Source: JBALVT01 sp045110675
Lineage (GTDB): Bacteria; Pseudomonadota; Gammaproteobacteria; Pseudomonadales; Halieaceae
Assembly (NCBI GenBank): GCA_045110675.1
Contig: JBGCGJ010000006.1
Span: 1-64,000, forward strand
Direction: 5' to 3'
DNA: 64,000 nucleotides
Both the position numbers and the translations under genes were made by a program. The notes under the pieces are model-generated. The model was not told the origin of the DNA, searched no databases, and saw nothing but the letters and a program-made list of their open reading frames with translations. Shown piece after piece: positions 32,499 through 41,314 of the stretch (positions are counted from its first letter, which is position 1; each line of letters begins with the position of its first letter).

Positions 32499-33659
32499 TT
32501 AATTTCGTACCGCCGCTGATGAAGCTAGTTGAGTATTTTTCGATGCGCTTGATTGATAGGCCGCGTCCTGATCCATAAGATCGATCGCCAGCTTAATGAC
32601 ACTATTCACCTCTGCCGGGCGAATGTCCTCTGGCACTTTCTGGCCCTCGCTAATATAGGCTAGCTTTAAGCGGTTCTTGATCACGACGTCAAGCACACCG
32701 CCTAAACCCACCGACTCGTCAACCTTAGTAATCATCGCCCCAGCCAGATTGTTTTTGCCAAAGACGTTAACAACTTCGTGTAAGGCCCGCTGCTGTGCCG
32801 TCGCAGACAGAACGACATAGGTATCGATGTCATGACCTACGGAATTGAGAGTCGCGAACTGCTCATGTAGACGCAAATCGCGCTGACTCATCCCGGCACT
32901 GTCAATGAGTATCAACTTCCTGGGGCTCAACTCGTCCAGGGCTGTCTTGAGTTGCTGGCCATCAGTGGCCACGACCATCTGCACTCCGAGGTAATCGGCA
33001 AAAGTTTGCAGTTGTTCCTGACCACCGATGCGATAACAATCCGTGGTAATTAGCGCGATTTCCTTACAGCCATAGCGCAGCACAAAACGCGCAGCCAATT
33101 TCGCCACCGTGGTCGTTTTGCCAACACCCGTCGAGCCCATGAGAGCCACAATTCCGCCATTGTTTATAAGGCTATCGCTTTCCATGACGGCCATTTTGCC
33201 GGCCAGCATTTCCAGAGCCCGATGCCAGTATTCTTCGAGATTTCCATGGGCTGGCATTAAATCCGCTATGACGCCGCACAGTGCGCGCGACAAACCCAGC
33301 CTGACCAATCGATTATGCAGTGCTGCTTTGGCGGATGGCCGGTTTGCCGTTTCCCTCCAGGAAAGCTGCGAGAGCTTGCCCTCCAGCATGCCGCGCAAAT
33401 TTGCCAGTTCGCGCTGTAAATCGCTCAGCGTCAGGCTATCCATCTCGCCAGCTCCAATGGACGCTGCGGTTTCCAGGAACGGAGGGGGCGGAATTTCGAC
33501 GGCGGATAAATCGGCCTCGTCAATTTCCAGTGCAGCTACAATTTCCACCTGACCGTTGACGCTTTTGTTCGACAAGATCATAGCCTCTGCGCCTAAATCT
33601 TCCCGGACTTTGGTCATAGCACTGCGACTGTCTTTGCCCTGAAAGCGTTTTATCTTCAT
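32499..33659 (-). CDS. flhF: Polar flagellar placement GTPase FlhF
   Basis: SRP-type GTPase that sets the pole for flagellar assembly, 386 residues. The N-terminal B domain (1-80) is MKIKRFQGKDSRSAMTKVREDLGAEAMILSNKSVNGQVEIVA; N helices follow (80-160), then the G domain from about 168, with P-loop GSTGVGKTTTVAKL (175-188), DCYRIGGQEQL and DSAGMSQRDL and TKVDESVGLGGVLDVV. The B domain is short compared with Pseudomonas FlhF. It is first gene after flhA, with an 82-base gap. Confidence 0.94.
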   Translation of the reverse strand: MKIKRFQGKDSRSAMTKVREDLGAEAMILSNKSVNGQVEIVAALEIDEADLSAVEIPPPPFLETAASIGAGEMDSLTLSDLQRELANLRGMLEGKLSQLSWRETANRPSAKAALHNRLVRLGLSRALCGVIADLMPAHGNLEEYWHRALEMLAGKMAVMESDSLINNGGIVALMGSTGVGKTTTVAKLAARFVLRYGCKEIALITTDCYRIGGQEQLQTFADYLGVQMVVATDGQQLKTALDELSPRKLILIDSAGMSQRDLRLHEQFATLNSVGHDIDTYVVLSATAQQRALHEVVNVFGKNNLAGAMITKVDESVGLGGVLDVVIKNRLKLAYISEGQKVPEDIRPAEVNSVIKLAIDLMDQDAAYQSSASKNTQLASSAAVRN

Positions 33660-33741
33660 CTGGTCATCCCGCCAAAATCTTATTGTTGTTCAGCAAACTG
33701 AACTTGTTTTTTGCCGACACCGTCCTATGGTTGAAAGCCAC

Positions 33742-35841
33742 TTATAATTGCAATGGCGCTCCACCGATGGTCGCCACCACTTTAATTGTCTTGCTCGCCG
33801 GAATTTCTTCATAGGCGAGAATATAGAAATTGGCCATTCGGTTTCGCAGCAGTCTCGACAAAAACAGCCGAACATTGCTGGCAACCAACAGCACTGGCGT
33901 CTTCCCTTCCGCCTCAATTTTGGTTGATGCCTCGATAATCTGGCTAATGGTTCGCTCAACCAGAGAAGGCTCCAAACCTCCCGGCGTACCCTGTATAGCT
34001 CCTTGCAATATCTGTTCCAATTGCGTGTCTAAGGTCATTACGGACATCTCGTGCCCAACACCATTGACCGCCTGGAATATTGACCTGCCCAGGGAGATAC
34101 GAACCTGCGAAGTCAAAACGTCAATATCCTGACTTTTGGTCGAGTGCTCCGCCAATGCCTCGGCGATAGTACGAACGTCGCGAATGGGAATGCCCTCCTC
34201 CAAGAGGTTTTGCATAACCTTGGTAATTTCCCCCAGACCCAGTAATTTGGGCACCAGGTTTTCTACCAGTTTGGGGGAAGTACGCGCCAGTTTGTCTAAC
34301 AGCTGTTGAACCCCGTCTTGGCCGATAAGCTCGTGAGCCTGATTTTTGAGTAGCTGACTGAGATGAGTGGCGATCACAGTGCCACAGTCCACCACGGTGT
34401 ATCCCATTGCCTGGGCGTCATCGCGTTGCGACCCCTCAATCCATACCGCATCCAGCCCAAAGGTCGGATCCTTCGCCGCCAGACCATCCAGTTCGCCGTA
34501 TACTTGGCCCGGATTAATCGCCAACTCTTTACCCGGGTAGACGGAGCCATCGCCAACCGTCACATCGTGAAAGCTGATTCGGTACTCGTTGGGTGACAGA
34601 TCCAGATTGTCACGTATGTGAACTGAGTGAATCAGAAAGCCCAACTCTTGAGAGAGTTTCTTCCGGACCCCCTTGATGCGATTGAGTAACTCCCCGCCCT
34701 GATTCTTGTCGACCAGAGCGATCAGGCGATAGCCCACCTCGAGTCCGATTTCGTCAACGGACGCCACATCGTCCCAATTGAGCTCTCTGGACTCTGCCGT
34801 TTTTTCAACAGGAGGAGGCTCCGGCGCCAATACCTCCACTTGATTGTCTAGCATGCGCATATACCCCATTGCCCCAAGCCCGCCTGCCAGGCTTAGAAAA
34901 ATCAAATGTGGCATTCCGGGCACCAGGCCCATAACACCAATCAGAAAACCCGTAACCATCAGCGCCTTTGGATTGCTGAACAACTGAACAATCACTTCCC
35001 CGCCCATGTCTTGTGAATCCGACACCCGCGTGACGATCATTGCTGCGGCCGTGGAGAGCAGCAGTGAAGGAATTTGAGCGACCAGGCCATCACCGATCGT
35101 TAGAAGGATATAATTGTTGGCAGCATCGGAGGCAGTGAGCTCATGTTGCAAAACACCCACCGAAAAACCACCGATAATGTTGATAAACAAAATGAGAATG
35201 CCGGCGACGGCGTCTCCGCGAACGAACTTACTGGCACCATCCATTGCCCCGTAGAAATCTGCTTCCTTGGAGACATCGTCTCGGCGCTGACGCGCTTCGT
35301 TTTGGTCGATAAGACCGGCATTCATGTCCGCATCAATCGCCATTTGCTTGCCTGGCATAGCGTCCAAGGTGAAACGTGCGGTCACTTCCGCAATACGTCC
35401 CGCACCTTTGGTTACCACGACGAAATTGATGATGACCAGAATGGCAAACACCACAATACCAACTGTATAGCTGCCGCCAATCACAAACTCGCCAAAGGCT
35501 TGAATCACCTTGCCCGCCGCGGCGGTGCCGTTGTGACCTTCGAGAAGCACGACTCGCGTCGAGGCCACATTGAGGGACAAGCGGAGTAAGGTGGCAATCA
35601 GCAGTACGCTGGGAAATACAGCGAAGTCCAGGGGCCTTGTAGAATAGACCGACGCCAATAGTACAATCATCGCCAGGGCGATATTGAAGGTGAACAACAA
35701 ATCCAACATGAACGACGGCAATGGCAGAATCATCATCACCAACATCAGGAACAACAGCAACGGCGTGCCCAAGCCCGTCAACATGGTAACGTTGAATCCA
35801 CCCGCGCCGGATGAACTTGCTGCTACATCACCCGTCGCCAT
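33742..35841 (-). CDS. flhA: Flagellar export gate protein FlhA
   Basis: The large export-gate subunit, 699 residues. About eight membrane helices lie in the first 330 residues, with the FHIPEP-type conserved cytoplasmic segment (AIDADMNAGLIDQNEARQRRDDVSKEADFYGAMDGASKFVRGDA) between TM4 and TM5. The cytoplasmic domain (about 350-699) docks substrates and chaperones. The start overlaps flhB by 14 bases, indicating translational coupling. The gene closes the fliL-to-flhA operon. Full length and no damaged motifs. Confidence 0.96.
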   Translation of the reverse strand: MATGDVAASSSGAGGFNVTMLTGLGTPLLLFLMLVMMILPLPSFMLDLLFTFNIALAMIVLLASVYSTRPLDFAVFPSVLLIATLLRLSLNVASTRVVLLEGHNGTAAAGKVIQAFGEFVIGGSYTVGIVVFAILVIINFVVVTKGAGRIAEVTARFTLDAMPGKQMAIDADMNAGLIDQNEARQRRDDVSKEADFYGAMDGASKFVRGDAVAGILILFINIIGGFSVGVLQHELTASDAANNYILLTIGDGLVAQIPSLLLSTAAAMIVTRVSDSQDMGGEVIVQLFSNPKALMVTGFLIGVMGLVPGMPHLIFLSLAGGLGAMGYMRMLDNQVEVLAPEPPPVEKTAESRELNWDDVASVDEIGLEVGYRLIALVDKNQGGELLNRIKGVRKKLSQELGFLIHSVHIRDNLDLSPNEYRISFHDVTVGDGSVYPGKELAINPGQVYGELDGLAAKDPTFGLDAVWIEGSQRDDAQAMGYTVVDCGTVIATHLSQLLKNQAHELIGQDGVQQLLDKLARTSPKLVENLVPKLLGLGEITKVMQNLLEEGIPIRDVRTIAEALAEHSTKSQDIDVLTSQVRISLGRSIFQAVNGVGHEMSVMTLDTQLEQILQGAIQGTPGGLEPSLVERTISQIIEASTKIEAEGKTPVLLVASNVRLFLSRLLRNRMANFYILAYEEIPASKTIKVVATIGGAPLQL

Positions 35842-36985
35842 CTAAATTTTCCTTTTTATATAGATCCCGATATTCTTCCGGAATTTCGATATCGTCCGGT
35901 CGAGTAGCAAACTGCTCGCCACCTGCGATGCGCACCTGGTAGATGTAGGCGAGTACTTTCGCTACGGCTAAATACAGGTTTTGCGGAATTTCCTCGCCAA
36001 TCTCTGCTGATGAATACAGCGCCCGCGCCAGCGGTGGTGCAGAAAATATCGCCACATCATTTTCTTCAGCCAAAGATCGAATCTTCAATGCAATTAAATC
36101 GCGTCCCTTGGCTAAAACCGTCGGTGCTCCGCCATCAACGCTTTCATACTTTAAAGCGACCGCAAAATGAGTGGGGTTGGTGATGACGACATCCGCGGTG
36201 GGCACCGCTTCCATCATACGGCGCTGGGAAATCTCTCGCTGAAGGTTGCGAATACGACCTTTCACTTCCGGCCGCCCTTCGCTCTCCTTCATTTCATCTT
36301 TTATTTCCTGGCGTGTCATTTTTAGTTGCTGATTGTGGTTCCACAATTCAAAGGGCACATCAAACACCACAATAAAAATCATCGCCAAACTAAGGAGGAC
36401 GAGACTCCACTGCAACATACTGACGGCTTCAATAAACGCTTGTTCCGGTGGTTTTCGACCGAGCAGTAGAATGTCTTCCAATAGAAAGTTAAACAGGAGC
36501 AGTGCGGTGGCGCTCAGGAACAAGAACTTGAGCAGCGCTTTTATTAGCTCCATCGCACCCTTAGCCGATATAACGCGCTTAATGCCCTTGGCGGGACTTA
36601 TTTTTTCCAACTTAAACGCCATCGACGCAACGTTGAAAGACCATCCACCCACCATCAAGGGGCCAATCAGCGCTCCGACGACCATTAGGGCAAAGAGCGG
36701 CGAGAGAACAATGACCGCCGAAACTGCGGTGCTCACAAAGCGCACGGCCATAACTTCTTTGTCGAATGCCAGGGCCCGGTCAAACCTCAATGTAGATTCG
36801 AACAACGCGATGAAATCCTTCGCGATAGTATCGCCAAGAACAACCAGGCCCAATCCACCAAACAACAGAGACAACATGGTATTGAGTTCTCGAGAACGAG
36901 GGACCTGACCCTTTTTCTTCGAGTCGAGTTTTCGCTTCTCCGTCGGCTGTTCTGTACGTTCCTGAGAGCTTTGCTGATCTGCCAT
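35828..36985 (-). CDS. flhB: Flagellar export switch protein FlhB
   Basis: A 385-residue export-apparatus protein that switches specificity from hook to filament substrates. It has an N-terminal basic segment (TEKRKLDSKKKGQVPRSREL), four membrane helices (about 36-55, 85-110, 142-172, 190-212) and a cytoplasmic domain with the autocleavage motif NPTH at 270-273 (VVITNPTHFAVALKY). The full motif separates it from the stand-alone FlhB-like protein at 24421. It lies eight bases from fliR. Confidence 0.96.
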   Translation of the reverse strand: MADQQSSQERTEQPTEKRKLDSKKKGQVPRSRELNTMLSLLFGGLGLVVLGDTIAKDFIALFESTLRFDRALAFDKEVMAVRFVSTAVSAVIVLSPLFALMVVGALIGPLMVGGWSFNVASMAFKLEKISPAKGIKRVISAKGAMELIKALLKFLFLSATALLLFNFLLEDILLLGRKPPEQAFIEAVSMLQWSLVLLSLAMIFIVVFDVPFELWNHNQQLKMTRQEIKDEMKESEGRPEVKGRIRNLQREISQRRMMEAVPTADVVITNPTHFAVALKYESVDGGAPTVLAKGRDLIALKIRSLAEENDVAIFSAPPLARALYSSAEIGEEIPQNLYLAVAKVLAYIYQVRIAGGEQFATRPDDIEIPEEYRDLYKKENLDGDG

Positions 36986-36993
36986 CTGCCCTC

Positions 36994-37764
36994 CTAGTTC
37001 AGAATCATCAGTGCGTGAGCCAAACCGGCCTCAAACGAATCGGTGATAAGAACGAAAACGGAGGGCATCGTCAAGAATATAAAAATGAAGCCGGCCATAA
37101 TCGTAACGGGAAAGCCTACGGCGAAAATATTCAGTTGGGGTGCTGCTCGGGTGATCACACCAAACGCGATGTTGATAATGAGCACTGCGGTGAGAGCAGG
37201 CAACGCCAACAAAAGCGCGGTGGCAAACATTTGGCTGGCCCACATGGCAACATCGAGGCCAAAGTCGTCTCTCCATCCGCTGAGCCCTACCGGCAAAAGA
37301 GTGAAGCTTTCGACCAGGTATTCAATGAGTACGAGATGCGCGTTCACGGACAAAAATATTAGCGTCGCAAATATCATGTATAGCTGGCTTAGTACGGGAA
37401 CCTGCACACCATTTTGTGGATCAACGGCCATCGCAAAACCAAGGCCCATTGTCATAGCGAGTGTCTGCCCCGCAATAATCACAGCGGAGAAAAGCATTTG
37501 CACAATAAAGCCCATCGCCAAACCGATGATCACCTGCTGTGCTGCAACCAGCAAGCCATCTGCGCCCAGCACATCAACTGGAGGGGATTCAGGTATCGAT
37601 GGAACGATCACCGCTGTGATCGCAACAGCCGTAAGAACACGCAGACGCACCGGAACAGAAGACGCGCTAAAGATAGGTGACGCCAGGAAAAGAGCAGAAA
37701 TTCGCAAAAATGGCCAGTAATACTGCTCTCCAGCCGCGGCTAACTCCTGGGCGGAAAACAGCAT
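36994..37764 (-). CDS. fliR: Flagellar export protein FliR
   Basis: Membrane component of the FliPQR export channel, 256 residues, with about six helices. Characteristic segments are FLRISALFLASPIF, AQQVIIGLAMGFIVQMLFSAVIIAGQTLAMTMGLGFA and the late FAVGFPVTIMAGFIFIFLTMPSV. It begins three bases after fliQ. No abnormality seen. Confidence 0.94.
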   Translation of the reverse strand: MLFSAQELAAAGEQYYWPFLRISALFLASPIFSASSVPVRLRVLTAVAITAVIVPSIPESPPVDVLGADGLLVAAQQVIIGLAMGFIVQMLFSAVIIAGQTLAMTMGLGFAMAVDPQNGVQVPVLSQLYMIFATLIFLSVNAHLVLIEYLVESFTLLPVGLSGWRDDFGLDVAMWASQMFATALLLALPALTAVLIINIAFGVITRAAPQLNIFAVGFPVTIMAGFIFIFLTMPSVFVLITDSFEAGLAHALMILN

Positions 37765-37767
37765 GAA

Positions 37768-38037
37768 TTAACCCAACATTCCTGGAATAGCCATGAACAG
37801 CCGATGCGTGTACTCAACCAGTATTCGCAACATCCACGGGCCGGCAAACAACAGAGCAAAAACCAACGCAATAAGTTTGGGGATAAAGCTCAGCGTCATC
37901 TCTTGAATCTGCGTGGCGGCCTGAAATACACCAATGAGCAAACCGACGGCCAAAGCGGAAAGTAAAAGCGGACCGGCTAATAACATCGTCAGATGAAGTG
38001 CTTCGCGACTTACATCCATTACCATTTCAGGAGTCAT
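37768..38037 (-). CDS. fliQ: Flagellar export protein FliQ
   Basis: Small FliPQR channel subunit, 89 residues with two membrane helices (about 18-38, 50-75), starting MTPEMVMDVSREALHL. GFQAATQIQEMTLSFIPK-like wording (here VFQAATQIQEMTLSFIPKL) is the family core. ATG 38037 has AGGA six bases upstream and gives the normal family length; an in-frame extension to 38097 overlaps fliP and is not used. Confidence 0.93.
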   Translation of the reverse strand: MTPEMVMDVSREALHLTMLLAGPLLLSALAVGLLIGVFQAATQIQEMTLSFIPKLIALVFALLFAGPWMLRILVEYTHRLFMAIPGMLG

Positions 38038-38051
38038 TGCTATTCCTCGCG

Positions 38052-38795
38052 TTAGACGACAAAACTGGCGGCGAGTGTGCCGACAATAAGAGACCATCCA
38101 TCAATTAACACAAACAGCATTATTTTGAATGGCAAAGAAATCAGCATTGGCGATAGCATCATCATACCCATGGACATCAATACGCTGGCGACCACCAAAT
38201 CAATGACTAGAAACGGAATAAAAATTAGAAAGCCGATCTGAAACGCTGTCTTGAGCTCACTGGTCAAAAAAGAAGGTAGAAGAACTTTTAGAGGAATATC
38301 GTCTTCAGTTTGAAACCCATCATAGCCACCGAGTTCGGAAAACATAATCAGGTCAGCTTCGCGAACCTGCTCCAGCATGAACTCGCGAAAGGGTGCTTTT
38401 ACTTGTACAAGTGCCTCGTCAAACTCAATAGTTTCATCCATATAGGGTTTTAATCCAGTGTCATAGGCCTGTTCGAGTATCGGCGCCATGATGAACAAAC
38501 TCAGGAACAGCGCCAGCGCAAGGATGATTTGATTGGATGGCGTTTGCGCAGTGCCAAGCGCCTGGCGCAATATTGCCAGCACTACAACAATTCGGGTGAA
38601 TGAAGTCATCGCCAGAAGAGCCGCCGGCAGCAGGCTCAACAACGTCATCAACATTAAAATCTGAATGCTGACCGAGTAGCTGCTGCCTCCGCCGCTGACA
38701 GGGTCTACCGATAACAGAGGTATAGTGGCTTGCGCAGATGCTAAAGAGGGCAACAGGCCGAGCGCGATAATGAATAGTAGTATCGCGCGATTCAA
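38052..38795 (-). CDS. fliP: Flagellar export protein FliP
   Basis: Core pore subunit of the flagellar export channel, 247 residues. It has an N-terminal cleavable signal peptide (1-22, AILLFIIALGLLPSLASAQA) and four membrane helices, with conserved LLSLLPAALLAMTSFTRIVVVLAILRQALGTAQTPSNQI and FLIFIPFLVIDLVVASVLMSMGMMML. The start overlaps the fliO stop as ATGA. Confidence 0.95.
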   Translation of the reverse strand: MNRAILLFIIALGLLPSLASAQATIPLLSVDPVSGGGSSYSVSIQILMLMTLLSLLPAALLAMTSFTRIVVVLAILRQALGTAQTPSNQIILALALFLSLFIMAPILEQAYDTGLKPYMDETIEFDEALVQVKAPFREFMLEQVREADLIMFSELGGYDGFQTEDDIPLKVLLPSFLTSELKTAFQIGFLIFIPFLVIDLVVASVLMSMGMMMLSPMLISLPFKIMLFVLIDGWSLIVGTLAASFVV

Positions 38796-39241
38796 GAGGC
38801 GACCTCATCTACAGAGTCGCTGAGCACCTTGGCGAAGTCGTCGCCAGATCGCTTGGTGAGACTCTGCCGCGAGCTTTCCTCGTCGCCAAATACATGCAAG
38901 GTTCGAACACTACCTGCTGCAACCCCCACCAGTAACTCCTGCTCTCCGGCTTTGAGCAGCACGATTTTTTCCCTGGAACCAACTTTCGCAGAGCCGATAA
39001 TTTGGATGAACTTTCGATCACTCATCGGCATACCGTTGAACCTGCGCAACAAATACGCCAGCCCAAACAAGCAACCGAACACCAGCAGCAATGAGCCAAA
39101 AACCTGAAACAGGTAGGCGGTATCAAAAATTTCTGAAGACTCACCGTCACCAACGACTGCCAATACAGGTCCACTCGAGGCACACGTTATCAGCAATCCC
39201 GACAAAGTAACGCGGGACATTCTTGGCAGGCATTTAATCAC
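38792..39241 (-). CDS. fliO: Flagellar protein FliO
   Basis: A 149-residue bitopic protein that helps FliP assemble. It has a hydrophobic N-terminus (about 10-28), a membrane helix (about 45-66, LFQVFGSLLLVFGCLFGLAYLLRRF) and a cytoplasmic SMR-like strand region (FIQIIGSAKVGSREKIVLLKAGEQELLVGV) typical of FliO. ATGA overlaps occur at both ends, with fliN and fliP. FliO is poorly conserved, so the call also rests on its position. Confidence 0.9.
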   Translation of the reverse strand: MIKCLPRMSRVTLSGLLITCASSGPVLAVVGDGESSEIFDTAYLFQVFGSLLLVFGCLFGLAYLLRRFNGMPMSDRKFIQIIGSAKVGSREKIVLLKAGEQELLVGVAAGSVRTLHVFGDEESSRQSLTKRSGDDFAKVLSDSVDEVAS

Positions 39242-39606
39242 TGCAATTTTTTCAACCGTTCCGTGGGGCTGACAATATCGATCAGTCTCAAGCCGAACTG
39301 ACCGTCGACGACCACCACCTCTCCCCTGGCCATGAGAGTACCGTTAACCAATAAATCCAAGGGTTCGTTGACACCGCGATCCAGTTCGATCACGGAGCCT
39401 TGATTAAGACTAATCAGCTGTTGAATCGGAACTTTGCTTCGGCCTATCTCCACGGACAGTTGAACCTGCACATCCAGCAAAGCATCAAGATTAATTTCTG
39501 AACCGGTCTGTCCAGTTTCGACTTCTGCACCTGCGGCGACCTCGGTACTCTCTTCTGCCCCGTGGTCGGCTACCTGCTCCTGTGCTACTTCTGTTTCTTC
39601 GGTCAT
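39238..39606 (-). CDS. fliN: Flagellar switch protein FliN
   Basis: A 122-residue C-ring protein. The acidic N-terminal 40 residues are variable; the C-terminal SpoA domain (about 42-122) has LLDVQVQLSVEIGRSKVPIQQLISLNQGSVIELDRGVNEPLDLLVNGTLMARGEVVVVDGQFGLRLIDI-like features: I see VQLSVEIGRSKVPIQQLI and ARGEVVVVDGQFGLRL. It sits 18 bases after fliM. It forms the base of the switch with FliM and binds FliH during export. Confidence 0.95.
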   Translation of the reverse strand: MTEETEVAQEQVADHGAEESTEVAAGAEVETGQTGSEINLDALLDVQVQLSVEIGRSKVPIQQLISLNQGSVIELDRGVNEPLDLLVNGTLMARGEVVVVDGQFGLRLIDIVSPTERLKKLQ

Positions 39607-39624
39607 CTTATCTGGCCCGGATTT

Positions 39625-40614
39625 TTATAGGGTTTTCGCAGCATGTTGTAATATCTCCGTAATCTTTATTGACTTGTTGCCGTTGAGCGCACCGTGCTCG
39701 CCCAGAGAGAACGCCTTGTTTTCAACCCACACGTTCACTTCATTAGGCATTTTTAGCGGCACGATAGAACCGGGTTTGAGGTTCAGTACTTCGGCGATAC
39801 TCACATCACGCGAGGTGAAAGAACCGCTCACTTCTAGCTCGACACACTGGAGCTCGCGAAGAAAATGCGCCTCCCAACTGCTGTTGCTTTGTTGCGGTTT
39901 TTGCTCAATTCCCGGAGTTCCCAACTTGGGCCGCAGTGGCTCTATTGAAGAATAGGGCACCAACATATTGATCACTGACTGCCACTCACCAACGGTAACG
40001 GCGAAGGGAAACAACATAGCCAGATCATCGGGCGAGCTCGCCTGTAAAAAGTCGGCGTTGATTTCAAAGGCAGTAGGCGTGGGACTCAATGAAACCACAT
40101 CACTCCAGGCCTCCTTCAATGTGGCGAGAAATCTTGCGAACAAAACATCGTTAATTCGCTTTTCAGTCGGCGTCAGGTTTTTTCGCGAGGGGGGCTCACT
40201 GGGGCTTCCAGGCACACCACCAAAAAAGCTATCGACAAAAAAGGACAGCAGCTCGCCGGGAAAGACCACATAGGAAGTACCGTTCAGTGGTGCCAAAGTA
40301 ACGAGGTTGATTCCGGAGGGATCGGAAATATCCTGCAGCCCCTGATCCAACTTAACCAGAGCAACGTCCGCAGCTTCAACATGGGCAATAAGTTTGTAGG
40401 ACTCAAAAATAGACTGAGCCAGAGCGACACTGTGTTTTTCGTTAAGCGTTTTCAAGGCTGGCATTTGCGCCAGTAGTGCCTGTTCCCGCGTGCTGAAATC
40501 AAAAGGCACACAGCTGGTGCCAAGTCCGTCATCAACAGGCGGCACGTCTCCTTCGGAGACGCTATCCATTAGTGCCTCGATTTCACCTTCCGACAGTACA
40601 TCTTTACTCGTCAC
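39625..40614 (-). CDS. fliM: Flagellar motor switch protein FliM
   Basis: Switch protein that binds CheY-P, 329 residues. The N-terminal CheY-docking motif is intact (LSEGEIEALMDSV, residues 7-19). The middle CheC-like domain (about 45-230) and the C-terminal SpoA domain (about 245-325, VELEVSGSFTSRDVSIAEVLNLKPGSIVPL) follow. The motif shows that this motor responds to a CheY, most likely the one in the chemotaxis operon. The start is GTG, six bases past fliL, without a clear ribosome site, so coupling is likely. Confidence 0.95.
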   Translation of the reverse strand: MTSKDVLSEGEIEALMDSVSEGDVPPVDDGLGTSCVPFDFSTREQALLAQMPALKTLNEKHSVALAQSIFESYKLIAHVEAADVALVKLDQGLQDISDPSGINLVTLAPLNGTSYVVFPGELLSFFVDSFFGGVPGSPSEPPSRKNLTPTEKRINDVLFARFLATLKEAWSDVVSLSPTPTAFEINADFLQASSPDDLAMLFPFAVTVGEWQSVINMLVPYSSIEPLRPKLGTPGIEQKPQQSNSSWEAHFLRELQCVELEVSGSFTSRDVSIAEVLNLKPGSIVPLKMPNEVNVWVENKAFSLGEHGALNGNKSIKITEILQHAAKTL

Positions 40615-40620
40615 GGTTTT

Positions 40621-41082
40621 TTACTGCATCACGAAGCCAGTGAAAAACACATCGTCAACTTTGGAGTCGCCCTTCAAGCGTAAAACTTCGTTAATTGACG
40701 CGAGCACTTCCTGCCGCAGGTCTTCTTTACCCTCTACGCTTCCCAGAGAATCGTAGTCGTGGGCACTGAGCAGCATGATGAGGTTGTTTCTCACGGCTGG
40801 TATATTCGCCTTGACCTTGTCGATAACGTCTTGCTCGTAAGACATAGCTTGCAAATTCAGCTGCAGATATCGAATCGTGCCATTGCGCTCATAGTTGACC
40901 ACAAAGGCGGGGTCGAGCGCCCAGTAAATTGCGTCTTTTTCCTCCTCCTCAGGTGGCGCAGCCTCAGCCCCGTCCACTCCCGCTTCTGCCGCAGCGTCGT
41001 CGTCCCCCAGCATAAAAAAGGCCGCCGCTCCACCCCCACCCAGTACCAGCAAAGCCACCACGATAATTATTATTTTCTTCAT
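40621..41082 (-). CDS. fliL: Flagellar basal-body-associated protein FliL
   Basis: A 153-residue inner-membrane protein that supports stator function. It has a short cytoplasmic start, one membrane helix (4-25, IIIVVALLVLGGGGAAAFFML), an acidic/Ala linker (26-48) and a periplasmic stomatin-like domain (about 50-153, DPAFVVNYERNGTIRYLQLNLQAM). It is first gene of the fliLMNOPQR-flhBA operon, with a sigma54 promoter about 50 bases upstream. Confidence 0.94.
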   Translation of the reverse strand: MKKIIIIVVALLVLGGGGAAAFFMLGDDDAAAEAGVDGAEAAPPEEEEKDAIYWALDPAFVVNYERNGTIRYLQLNLQAMSYEQDVIDKVKANIPAVRNNLIMLLSAHDYDSLGSVEGKEDLRQEVLASINEVLRLKGDSKVDDVFFTGFVMQ

Positions 41083-41130
41083 ATTCTTATGTCCCTTATT
41101 GCCATTGTTAACGACTAGTTATAGAGACAT

Positions 41131-41148
41131 AAGCAAAAGCTGTACCAA
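41131..41148 (-). promoter_or_regulatory. Sigma54 promoter of the fliL operon
   Basis: On the minus strand TTGGTAC-AGCTT-TTGCTT, with GG-N10-GC spacing, matches the RpoN -24/-12 consensus with one weak base. It lies within the 232-base gap between fliK and fliL, which holds no gene. FleQ or FleR would activate it. Confidence 0.72.
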
Positions 41149-41314
41149 CTAAATTATTCTATATAATACAATAGCTTACGGAGTTTTCATGAGATATTGT
41201 CAGAGATTTGACGCCACAAGGGACTGACAGCAACAGTAATTCGGCGCCAAAGGGGATTTTAGTGTCGCAATCGCTTCCGCGAAGGCGCCCGCACTGCGCG
41301 GATCTGTGAGTCAA

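Noticed and set aside
33688..33703. GTTCAG-CAAA-CTGAAC hairpin between flhA and flhF
   Set aside because: Its T tract is on the plus strand, where no gene needs termination; on the coding strand it is only a small hairpin.
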